A stretch of 38,157 nt of DNA from the NCBI GenBank assembly GCA_020439945.1, contig JAGRPB010000034.1, positions 1 to 38,157 on the forward strand. The letters are read 5' to 3'. The notes beneath the pieces were generated by a model, which searched no databases, had not been told where the DNA came from, and saw only the letters and a program-made list of their open reading frames with translations. Positions within the stretch are counted from its first letter, which is position 1; each line of letters opens with the position of its first letter. Made by a program: the position numbers and the translations under genes. This DNA is from Verrucomicrobiia bacterium. GTDB taxonomy: Bacteria > Verrucomicrobiota > Verrucomicrobiia > Verrucomicrobiales > DEV007. Positions 31,296 through 38,157 of this stretch are shown one piece after another.

Positions 31296-33209
31296 ATGGC
31301 TTCGGCAAACGACCCATTTTCTTCCTTCAAACGATTGCCTTGGACGGCGTGGTTGCGCTTTGTCCTTGTCTTCGCACCCGCGTGGGTGCTGCTGGCGCTC
31401 GTGACGCAGAACGCCACCAACATTCCGGTCTGGGATGGCTGGGAACGCGCTTTGCTGTTGCAGAAATGGGACGCCGGCTCACTGACTTTCTCCGACCTCT
31501 ACGCGCCGCATATCGATCACCGTATTGTCTTCCCCCGCCTGTTGAGCCTGCTGGTCGCCGAGGTGGCTCAGGGCGATTTGAAATGGGAAATCGGAGCGAG
31601 CTGGCTCTTTGGATTCGGCGCCGGACTCGGGATCTGGATGCTCGCGCGACGCACGCTCGGACCGGGACTATGGACGAGCGGCATCGCTTTCCTGGCCAAT
31701 CTCTGGATCTTTTCGCCACTGCAATACGACAACTGGCTCTGGCCGATCCAGACGGCCTATCTTTTACCGATGACCTGCCTGGTCTGGGCGCTGGTCGCGG
31801 CGACTCATCCCCGGTGGCATTGGGGACTTCGGTGCGGGATTGCCGCCGCCCTGGCCATCGTGGGCACGCACAGTTTTTCCCACGGTCTCTTCATCTGGCC
31901 GGCGGTGTTTTTTCTGGTCCTGCTGATGCCCAAAGGCGAGCCGGGCGGCGCGGGCAAGTGGGCGTTTGCCCTCACCTGGCTGGCGATCGCGGCGGTGATC
32001 GTGGGCTGCTACTTCGGCATCGATTACAAGGTCGCCACGGAATATTCCTACTCCCAGCAAAAGGGCGAAGCGACGCCGATGGTCGCCTTCTGGAAGGAGG
32101 CGGTCGCGGATTCCGGGCGCATGTGGGAATTCTTCCTCGGCATTCTTGGCGGTCCCCTCGTCCGGCAATTCTCGGTCGATCCGCTGCCTCCCGCGAAGTG
32201 GGCCGGCCTGGCGAGCCTGGTGGGTTATGCCATCTGTGGCCTCTGGGCGCTCTGGCAGGCGCGGCGAAACCCGGAAACCTGGCGCCGCATCCTGCCCTGG
32301 TTGGCGCTCGGCGGCGCGGTCATCGCGATCGCCTTCGGTGCGAGCGTGGGGCGTTCCGCCATCCTCGCAGGCGCGCGGGCGGTGGTGCCTCGATTTTTGA
32401 GCATCAGCCTCTACCTGCCGTTCACCTTCCTCGCGGTGATCCTCCTGCAATGGAAAAGCGTTCGCGAAAAGACGAGTGAAACCGCCATCCTTCGCACGCG
32501 GACCACGACATTCGGCTTCGTTTTTCTGGGCATGCTGATCGCCCTGCAGGCGCAACCGTGGCTCTACGGGGCGAAGCTCATGCAAATCTGGCGCATCTCG
32601 CGGCTGCAGGCCCAGGCGCGCGTTCAGTTCATCGAGCAATTCCAGCCCGATCCCTCGCGCGTCCTGGCCTACACCTGGCCCGAGGTGCAACGGTTCGCGC
32701 CGATTCTGGATGAGCTGGGCACTCTGGATCCCCCCCTCGTCGATTCGCTGGCGCTCGATCAGTTCTCCACCTCCAACAAGACACTCCCGGTATCCAAGGG
32801 ACGTTTCCAATCGGCCGAACCCATCGGAGATTCCGGGAAACTGGAATTGAAAGGCTACGCCATCATGCGACATCCCAGTCGACCGGCAGACGCGGTTTTC
32901 GTCACGGTGGAGAGCGATGGCGAACCTGCGCCACAGATCATCGGGATCGCGGATTTCGATGGGGCCCTGCTGCCGACTCGCTATCGGATCGATCTGCAGT
33001 TTTCCGCGATGCTGGAATTGCTCGAAAGCGATCCAGGAAGTTGGATGAGATGGCGTCAGGTGATCGATCCGGCAACGCTGCCGTCCGGCCGTCCGCTGAC
33101 GATCCGAATCTGGGCCTACGATCAAACGAAACGGAAAGCTTATCCTCTGGCGCCGCGTCTGATCCTCAATGCTGACGGAACCGCAACTCTGGTAGAACTC
33201 GAAACCTGA
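31296..33209 (+). CDS. Large polytopic membrane protein, GT-C-like layout
   Basis: A 637-residue protein from ATG at 31296, chosen because the frame upstream runs into the palindromic repeat. It has about ten predicted membrane helices (for example 'LRFVLVFAPAWVLLALVTQN', 'ASWLFGFGAGLGIWMLARR', 'FIWPAVFFLVLLMP', 'LALGGAVIAIAFGASVGRSA', 'FLSISLYLPFTFLAVILLQW'). A large first periplasmic loop holds 'HIDHRIVFPRLLSLL', and the C-terminal soluble domain is beta-rich. The layout resembles GT-C glycosyltransferase-like proteins, but no catalytic Asp pair can be assigned. Its stop overlaps the permease start (TGATG). Confidence 0.65.
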   Translation: MASANDPFSSFKRLPWTAWLRFVLVFAPAWVLLALVTQNATNIPVWDGWERALLLQKWDAGSLTFSDLYAPHIDHRIVFPRLLSLLVAEVAQGDLKWEIGASWLFGFGAGLGIWMLARRTLGPGLWTSGIAFLANLWIFSPLQYDNWLWPIQTAYLLPMTCLVWALVAATHPRWHWGLRCGIAAALAIVGTHSFSHGLFIWPAVFFLVLLMPKGEPGGAGKWAFALTWLAIAAVIVGCYFGIDYKVATEYSYSQQKGEATPMVAFWKEAVADSGRMWEFFLGILGGPLVRQFSVDPLPPAKWAGLASLVGYAICGLWALWQARRNPETWRRILPWLALGGAVIAIAFGASVGRSAILAGARAVVPRFLSISLYLPFTFLAVILLQWKSVREKTSETAILRTRTTTFGFVFLGMLIALQAQPWLYGAKLMQIWRISRLQAQARVQFIEQFQPDPSRVLAYTWPEVQRFAPILDELGTLDPPLVDSLALDQFSTSNKTLPVSKGRFQSAEPIGDSGKLELKGYAIMRHPSRPADAVFVTVESDGEPAPQIIGIADFDGALLPTRYRIDLQFSAMLELLESDPGSWMRWRQVIDPATLPSGRPLTIRIWAYDQTKRKAYPLAPRLILNADGTATLVELET

Positions 33210-34504
33210 TGTCCGAGGAAAAACATTCCGGCCCAAAGCCATGCTGCGGCGGTGACGAGGAGTCGATTTCGAAACTGAAATTCACTCCGGTCCCCACGTC
33301 CTGCTGCGGTGGCGATGCGACGCCCAAAGTGGTTGAGGACTCGCCCAAGCCCGCCTGCTGCGGTGGCGAAACCGCGCCCAAACCGAACGAAGCTCCCAAA
33401 ATGCCATCGTGTTGCGGAGGTGGCGATCACGATCACAATCGCGAGGCCGGCGATGAAGGCGATTCCTCATGCTGCCATCCCCGGCGTTCCGTGGACTGGC
33501 TGCTCTGGGGATCGGCGGCGATCATCATACCGGCCTACCTGATTCACTGGCTGGCCCCGGCCCTCGTGGAAAGCTTCGCCTGGTTGAAAACCTTCACCGG
33601 CGGCGTCTTTGAATTGATCAACAAGATGTGGTGGGGCCTCCTGATCGGCATCACCGTCGTCGGCATTCTCGCCAAGGTCCCGCGCGAACTGGTCGTCGGC
33701 GCCCTCGGTCGGAGCGGCACCTTCGGTGGTCTGCTGCGGGCCACGGCGGCGGGAACGCTCCTCGATCTCTGCAGCCACGGCATTCTGCTGGTCGGCATGC
33801 AACTCTACCGTCGCGGCGCCAGCCTCGGGCAGACCATGGCATTTCTCATCGCCAGTCCGTGGAATTCGCTTTCGCTCACCCTGATCCTGATCGCCCTGAT
33901 CGGTCTCAAATGGACGCTCGCCTTCCTGCTGCTGTCGATCGTGATCGCTCTGATCGCCGGGCTCGTTTTCGAAGGGCTGGTCAAGCGCGGCGTGCTGCCG
34001 CCGAATCCGAATCGCACCGACCTGCCCGAAAATTTCCGGCTCGGGCCCGAAATTCGGAAGCGGTTTCGCGAAGCGCATTTTCATCGCGGCCTTTTCCTGG
34101 AGATGGCGAAAACCGGGCTTTCCGAGTCGAAAATGATCCTCCGCTGGATCTTTTTCGGAACCGTGATGGCGGCACTGGTGCGGGCTTCACTCTCCGCCGA
34201 CACCTTCAGCGCCTGGTTTGGGCCCTCGATCGGTGGTCTCCTGCTGACCCTCTTCGCGACCACGATCATCGAAGTCTGCTCGGAAGGTTCCAGCCCCATC
34301 GCCGCCGACCTGATCACTCGTGGCGGCGCACCGGGAAATGCGTTCACCTTTCTCATGGCGGGCGTGGCGACCGATTACACGGAAATCCTGAGCCTGCGGG
34401 AAACGACGAAAAGCTGGAAGATCGCGCTCTTCCTCCCGCTGGTCACCGTGCCACAGGTGCTTCTGATCGGCTGGATCCTCAATCACTTTGGCGCCGGGCA
34501 CTGA
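33209..34504 (+). CDS. ArsP-type permease with five Cys-Cys motifs
   Basis: A 431-residue permease of the ArsP/DUF318 family (SO_0444-like metal efflux proteins are relatives). The first 90 residues are a hydrophilic tail with five Cys-Cys motifs at 12-13, 32-33, 50-51, 68-69 and 88-89; the first four read CCGG. A His-rich 'GDHDHN' precedes the last. The membrane part has the paired family signatures: 'LLDLCSHGILLVGMQLYRRG', 'MAFLIASPWNSLSLTLILI' and, in the second half, 'EVCSEGSSPIAADLITRGGA'. The tail probably collects soft metals or arsenic/antimony for export. The start overlaps the stop of the preceding gene, so the two are likely co-translated. The substrate is not certain. Confidence 0.85.
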   Translation: MSEEKHSGPKPCCGGDEESISKLKFTPVPTSCCGGDATPKVVEDSPKPACCGGETAPKPNEAPKMPSCCGGGDHDHNREAGDEGDSSCCHPRRSVDWLLWGSAAIIIPAYLIHWLAPALVESFAWLKTFTGGVFELINKMWWGLLIGITVVGILAKVPRELVVGALGRSGTFGGLLRATAAGTLLDLCSHGILLVGMQLYRRGASLGQTMAFLIASPWNSLSLTLILIALIGLKWTLAFLLLSIVIALIAGLVFEGLVKRGVLPPNPNRTDLPENFRLGPEIRKRFREAHFHRGLFLEMAKTGLSESKMILRWIFFGTVMAALVRASLSADTFSAWFGPSIGGLLLTLFATTIIEVCSEGSSPIAADLITRGGAPGNAFTFLMAGVATDYTEILSLRETTKSWKIALFLPLVTVPQVLLIGWILNHFGAGH

Positions 34505-34526
34505 ACGAACTCGACTCGAAAAAAAG

Positions 34527-34568
34527 AGGGCGACGTCGAATGGAATACTCCGTTTTCGACGCCGCCCT
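34527..34568. terminator. Bidirectional terminator-like hairpin
   Basis: A 14-bp stem with one mismatch (AGGGCGACGTCGAA at 34527-34540; TTCGACGCCGCCCT at 34555-34568) lies 22 bases after the permease gene. A run of A precedes it on the plus strand, which is a T run after the hairpin on the minus strand, so it could stop transcription in either direction. It separates the permease from the ligase/dehydrogenase cluster. Confidence 0.6.
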
Positions 34569-34639
34569 GTAACCCCTCAACACAAATTCTTCTTCGCCTG
34601 AAGCACGTCCGTTTGGCAGCCGCGGTCGCGCCTCAAGCT

Positions 34640-34704
34640 TTGTAAGGATAATATTGATTATAATTTTTATAAATCAAATGGTTTTCCATAATTTATTAAA
34701 ATTT
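34640..34704 (+). promoter_or_regulatory. AT-rich promoter region of the ligase/dehydrogenase cluster
   Basis: An AT-rich stretch in an otherwise GC-rich window contains a perfect -10 TATAAT at 34659-34664. The best -35 candidates (AAGCTT, 18 bp upstream, or TTGTAA, too close) are weak. No other gene in the window has so AT-rich a leader. Confidence 0.45.
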
Positions 34705-34706
34705 TT

Positions 34707-35468
34707 ATGACGACCCGAGCTTCGGAACTCCATTCCCGTGAAGCACCCCCTCCGGATGAAGGAAAACTGGTCGGTCGACTCGCGATCTGGCCCGATGAAA
34801 TTCATCGCGAAAGCGGTGCCACGCAGATGGCCCTCGACGAAGCCTTGCTGCTGACTGCGGATCAACCCGTGATCCGTTTTTACACCTGGGCTCGGCCGGA
34901 AATCACTTTCGGCTTTTTCACACCTCTCGATGCGGTTTCGGATCAAAGCCAACCCTCCACTCGGCGCTGGACCGGAGGCGGCGTGGTCGAACACGGAAAC
35001 GACGTCACCTTCTCCCTTGCCATTCCCCGCGCCGCCCTCCCCTCAGGTCTGCGCGCCGGGGAAAGCTACCGAATCATCCACGAGGCTCTGGCGGGCGCCC
35101 TGCGGCAGGCCGGATTCGTCGGAGCCGAGGCCGTTCCCACGGTGGATTCCAGGGCAGAAGCGCGGGGACTCGGAGTTTCGCCGGGCGCTTGTTTCGCGAA
35201 ACCCGTTTCGTGGGATCTCATCGACCGCGACAGCGGCCTCAAAATCGCCGGCGGGGCGCAGCGCAGATCCCGAAAAGGACTGCTCCACCAAGGCAGCGTA
35301 CGATTGCCGGCAGAACTGCGAAGCGTACGGCACCGGTGGACCCGCACCTTCAGCGAATCACTTGCCGGAGAATGCCTCGATTTTCCTCATGCGGAAGAAG
35401 CCGAGCGACTGGCGGACGAACTCCGCCGCGACCGCTATCAATCCCGGGCCTGGCAGCAGCGCTTTTGA
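34707..35468 (+). CDS. Lipoate/biotin-protein ligase-family protein
   Basis: A 253-residue member of the BPL/LplA/LipB catalytic fold. 'RRWTGGGVVEHGNDVTFSLA' is the substrate-loop motif (R-x-T-G-G-G-x-V-x-H), and 'GLKIAGGAQRRSRKGLLHQG' holds the conserved catalytic Lys and the 'Q+R....LhQGs' segment of lipoate ligases. Such proteins attach or transfer lipoyl, octanoyl or biotinyl groups to carrier lysines. The C-terminal domain is short, which fits small LplA-like or LipM-like transferases. It stands in front of the dehydrogenase-like genes with a 94-base gap, so they may form one operon; a functional link is inference. Confidence 0.85.
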   Translation: MTTRASELHSREAPPPDEGKLVGRLAIWPDEIHRESGATQMALDEALLLTADQPVIRFYTWARPEITFGFFTPLDAVSDQSQPSTRRWTGGGVVEHGNDVTFSLAIPRAALPSGLRAGESYRIIHEALAGALRQAGFVGAEAVPTVDSRAEARGLGVSPGACFAKPVSWDLIDRDSGLKIAGGAQRRSRKGLLHQGSVRLPAELRSVRHRWTRTFSESLAGECLDFPHAEEAERLADELRRDRYQSRAWQQRF

Positions 35469-35562
35469 CAAGCCAAACGGCTCCCGCCGTGCTAAATTCC
35501 CGGCTTTCCGGCCGACCGGCCCGTTTTCCGAAAAGGATTCCCCCCATCCTCCGACCCCCGGC

Positions 35563-37191
35563 ATGCAGAGCAGTTTCACCTTCGAACTCGACGGCGAGAG
35601 CCTCCGTGTTGACGGCGAACCGGTGCATCGGAACCTGGCGGATTTTCTCCACTCCCGCGGTTTCGGCCGCGAGAGCCGATTCAGGAACCCCGATCCCTGG
35701 CTCGGGGGCGCTCCTCTGATCCTGCTGGACATGGATGGCCGGGGCCGGCCGGCGCTGCGTTCGGTCGACGCCGCCCTCATTCCCCTGCCCGCCATCGCCG
35801 GCCGCCAACTCTGGTCCGCCGAGGGGATCGTTCTACGCGCCTCGCGCGGCGAGATCCATCCGGCGTTCGCCCTGTTGGACAGTCATCCCGAGCTGGAATG
35901 CTCCTGGGCGGGGCGCGCACGAATCCTGACCGCCCTTTTCGAAGGCTACTACCGGTCCGATCTCCAGGTGGTCGGACAGCTGAACGACCAACTCGACGGC
36001 TGCCTGTCGCGGACCGCCCACTACATCGCGCTTCGCGAAGTGGCGGAAGAACTGTTCGCCGAGGCTCAGCAGCAACGGCATGAGGCGCAGTTGAGCGCGC
36101 AATCGCAGGGGCGCGAGGTGGAATTCGAGCAAGGTCGCGTCGACATTTTCGGCGATGAATTCTCCGCCCTGCTAGCCGGTGAAATGCCCGAGCCGGAGGA
36201 TTTCAGCTACGTCGATCCCGAAAAACGCCGCTTCTACCGCCCCCAGACTATCATCGATCTGGCGAAGTTGCTCGCCCAGTTTCCCAAGGCGGTGATCGTC
36301 GGTGGCTCCGCCGGATTGCTCAACCCGGAGAATCGAAACGACTGGGATTGCCTGATCTCCACCGAAGGCGTCGGCGATCTCCGGGCCCTCTACGACAAGG
36401 GTGACCGCTGGGACATCGGCGCGGCGGCTCCGCTGACATCGATCAACGAGCTCATCGGCAAGACCTATCCCGCTTTCGGCAAAGCGCTCCGGCGATTCGC
36501 GACGCGACCGATCCGGAACCGCATCACCCTGGGCGGGTGCCTTGCCGCCGCGCGCCACGACGATGAATTGGCGCCGGTCCTGATCGCTCTCGACGCGCAG
36601 GTCAGGGCGATCTCGCTGGAAGGCGAGCGCGAGATCCCGGTGGCGCGTTTCTTCGAGGGAAAAGGAAAGACCAACCTGCGCCCCTCCGAAGTGATTGCCG
36701 ACATCCTGTTGCCACGATTCACGGGCGAAGCTCTCAAGGAACGCGGTTGTCGGACCCGGTTCTGCGACACCTACAAGGCGGCGCCAAGGCGCGAACTGTC
36801 CTCCGGCAGCGTCTCGGCGGGATTTGCGGTGGAACTCGATGACGCCGGCAAGATCGCCCACGCCTGGATCGCCTACGGTGGTCTCGCGGACCGGACGTAT
36901 CGCGCTCGGGAGACGGAGACTGCGCTCGTCGGCAAACCCTGGTCGGAAGACACCATCTTCGGGTCGCTTTCCCAACTCACCCGGGAAATTCAAAACGCTC
37001 CCGGCGCCAGGGATTTGGCGACCGCCCTGCCACAGGGGGAAATCGACTATCGGCGTCAGTTGATCATTACCCTGCTTCAGAAATTCTACTATCAGCATCC
37101 CAAAGCGGACGGACCTCCGGTGGAACTGGGGGTCACCAGCGAAATGTTGCAACCCAATCGCCGATTCTTCCAGCCCAGCGGCGCCGCCTGA
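35563..37191 (+). CDS. Xanthine-dehydrogenase-like small subunit without Fe-S ligands
   Basis: A 542-residue protein with the domain order of the XdhA (Fe-S/FAD) subunit of xanthine dehydrogenase. It has an N-terminal ferredoxin-like domain (to about 75), a helical second Fe-S domain (about 85-165), an FAD-binding domain (about 225-405) and the CO-dehydrogenase-type C-terminal domain ('YKAAPRRELSSGSVSAGFAV'). The cluster ligands are gone. Where the family has Cys at 42, 47, 50 and 71 there are Asn, Leu, Ala and Ala; where it has Cys at 113, 116, 149 and 151 there are Cys, Ala, Ser and Thr. Surrounding residues align without gaps ('DAALIPLPAIAG' for NACLLPL...). The FAD motifs are also altered ('VGGSAGLL', 'TLGGCLAAARHDDE'). 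An electron-transfer role by Fe-S is therefore unlikely. ATG 35563 starts the homology. Confidence 0.85.
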   Translation: MQSSFTFELDGESLRVDGEPVHRNLADFLHSRGFGRESRFRNPDPWLGGAPLILLDMDGRGRPALRSVDAALIPLPAIAGRQLWSAEGIVLRASRGEIHPAFALLDSHPELECSWAGRARILTALFEGYYRSDLQVVGQLNDQLDGCLSRTAHYIALREVAEELFAEAQQQRHEAQLSAQSQGREVEFEQGRVDIFGDEFSALLAGEMPEPEDFSYVDPEKRRFYRPQTIIDLAKLLAQFPKAVIVGGSAGLLNPENRNDWDCLISTEGVGDLRALYDKGDRWDIGAAAPLTSINELIGKTYPAFGKALRRFATRPIRNRITLGGCLAAARHDDELAPVLIALDAQVRAISLEGEREIPVARFFEGKGKTNLRPSEVIADILLPRFTGEALKERGCRTRFCDTYKAAPRRELSSGSVSAGFAVELDDAGKIAHAWIAYGGLADRTYRARETETALVGKPWSEDTIFGSLSQLTREIQNAPGARDLATALPQGEIDYRRQLIITLLQKFYYQHPKADGPPVELGVTSEMLQPNRRFFQPSGAA

Positions 37192-37235
37192 CCATCCCTC
37201 CGCCCGGGTTTTCTCCCCCTTCCCGATTTCTTTTC

Positions 37236-38157
37236 TTGGATTCCAATTCCTCCATTCCCACCACTCAACTCGTTCCGGGTCATTCCGACGAGTCTCTCCA
37301 CTGTGATGGAGGCCCACAGTCGCGTCCTCTGATCGCCAGGCTCGTGACATCGCCCCACGGCGCGGGCACGATCACTTCCAAACAGGCCGGCGAAGCGACA
37401 AAACTCCCCGGGGTCGTGCTGGCGCTCACCGGTGAGGATCTTGGGGAGGCCAATCGGTTGCGCCCCCTGCGCCCGGACGAGCCGCTGTTGGCGGAGAGCG
37501 CGGTTCATTATCATGGGCAGCCCGTGGTGCTGATCGTGGCCGATTCCGCCGAGACGGCGGACAAAGCGGCCGCCGCCGTGGACATCCGCTATCATGCCTC
37601 CCCCCCCACGCTGGGAATCGACCACGCGCTGGCGCTGGAAAGTTATCACTCGGAGGCAGTGAGCATCTCCCGCGGCGATCCCGGAACCGCGATCGGAAAG
37701 GCGCCCCATTCGTTTGAAGGTACCCTCGATATCGGCAGCCAACTCCCCTTTCCCGCCGATCCCCTCTGGGCGCACGCTTCGCCCGCCGAAGATCATTCAC
37801 TGATCATCCGGACGCCCTCGGAATTGCCTTCGCGCGTCCGCGCCGCCATCGCCGCCGTGGTCAATTCTCCGGAAAGCCATATCGAGGTCCTGCCGGTGCG
37901 GCTCGCCGGACTGACCGGCGGGCGCCAGTCCGAATCGGCCTACATCGCCACGTTGACGGCCATCGCCGCTCGACGGACCGGTCGCCCCGTCCGACTCGAG
38001 CTTTCTCGCGAACTCGATCTTTCCCTCACCGCCAAACGCCATGCCATGCGGGCCACCTATGAAGTGGGCCACGACAACAACGGCCGGATCCTGGGCGCCG
38101 ATATCTCGATCGCGCTGGACGGAGGTCATCGGCCGGGGGATTCCGAGACCGCTCTCG
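37236..38157 (+). CDS. Xanthine-dehydrogenase-like large subunit, cut by the window end
   Basis: An open frame of 307 codons that continues past the window. It matches the XdhB/molybdopterin subunit: 'LPGVVLALTGEDLG', 'RPDEPLLAESAVHYHGQPVV', 'SISRGDPGTAIGKAPHSFEG' and 'TGRPVRLELSRELDLSLTAK' with 'RHAMRATYEVGHDNNGRIL' follow the family order. Two cofactor motifs are changed. The 'GGQEHFYLE' segment reads 'GSQLPFPAD', and the glycine-rich R-x-GGGFGGKE contact with the pterin and Mo ligands reads RLAGLTGGRQ (37899-37928), losing the Phe and the Glu. No ATG lies in frame near the start; TTG at 37236 is the best candidate, 44 bases after the small-subunit stop. Confidence 0.75.
   Translation, partial: MDSNSSIPTTQLVPGHSDESLHCDGGPQSRPLIARLVTSPHGAGTITSKQAGEATKLPGVVLALTGEDLGEANRLRPLRPDEPLLAESAVHYHGQPVVLIVADSAETADKAAAAVDIRYHASPPTLGIDHALALESYHSEAVSISRGDPGTAIGKAPHSFEGTLDIGSQLPFPADPLWAHASPAEDHSLIIRTPSELPSRVRAAIAAVVNSPESHIEVLPVRLAGLTGGRQSESAYIATLTAIAARRTGRPVRLELSRELDLSLTAKRHAMRATYEVGHDNNGRILGADISIALDGGHRPGDSETAL

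Noticed and set aside
31764..33242. A 492-codon minus-strand frame opposite the membrane protein gene
   Set aside because: The product is Arg/Gln/Glu-rich without domains; the plus strand encodes a coherent series of membrane helices.

Overview
The window is about 60 % GC and reads as a chromosomal segment of a member of the Verrucomicrobiota. The evidence is a planctomycete/verrucomicrobial-type cytochrome (PSCyt1-DUF1549-DUF1553), secreted proteins with SHD1-like and 'DGxxY' domains, an ExbB-ExbD-ExbD-VWA-TPR operon, a secreted formylglycine sulfatase, a CusCBA pump with heavy-metal-binding domains, few clear Shine-Dalgarno sites, and many palindromic intergenic repeats. The phylum is inferred from gene families; no rRNA gene is present. 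I found no tRNA, rRNA, CRISPR array, transposase or prophage gene.

Layout. 1-1199: a DUF433/DUF5615 toxin-antitoxin pair whose toxin is cut by an in-frame TGA, followed by REP-like palindromes and a 41-bp tandem repeat. 1200-7945 (minus strand): an orphan PSD1-type cytochrome protein, an OmpH/Skp chaperone, a DUF2314 membrane protein, a secreted protein and a metallophosphoesterase. 8055-8864 (plus): a secreted proline-rich protein. 8875-15668 (minus): a tightly packed six-gene operon encoding ExbB, two ExbD, a membrane-anchored VWA protein where TonB would be expected, and two exported TPR proteins; this looks like an energised cell-envelope machine. 15794-20600: a small conserved protein, glutamate dehydrogenase, two small membrane proteins, an arylsulfatase and a small c-type cytochrome. 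20791-23113 (minus): an SHD1 membrane protein, an ECF sigma factor and a TetR regulator. An identical ACAGAC-N6-GTCTGT operator lies in the promoters of both tetR and the sigma gene. 23283-30919 (plus): a copper/silver resistance operon (Cys/His-rich exported protein, TolC-type channel, CusB, CusA, YHS-like lipoprotein). 31296-34504: a large polytopic membrane protein overlapping an ArsP-type permease that carries five Cys-Cys motifs. 34707-38157: a lipoate/biotin-ligase-like gene followed by a two-subunit relative of xanthine dehydrogenase.

The most unusual system is the last one. The small subunit keeps the length and sequence frame of xanthine dehydrogenase, but seven of the eight cysteines that hold the two [2Fe-2S] clusters are replaced. 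The large subunit (cut by the window end) has lost the glycine-rich molybdopterin-contact motif and its glutamate. Both frames are open and their frameworks conserved, so this looks like a cofactor-depleted paralogous complex and not a decaying gene pair. The second notable pattern is a dispersed repeat made of two 19-bp dyads with a 3-bp spacer. It occurs three times, once apparently inside the signal-peptide codons of the TolC-type gene.
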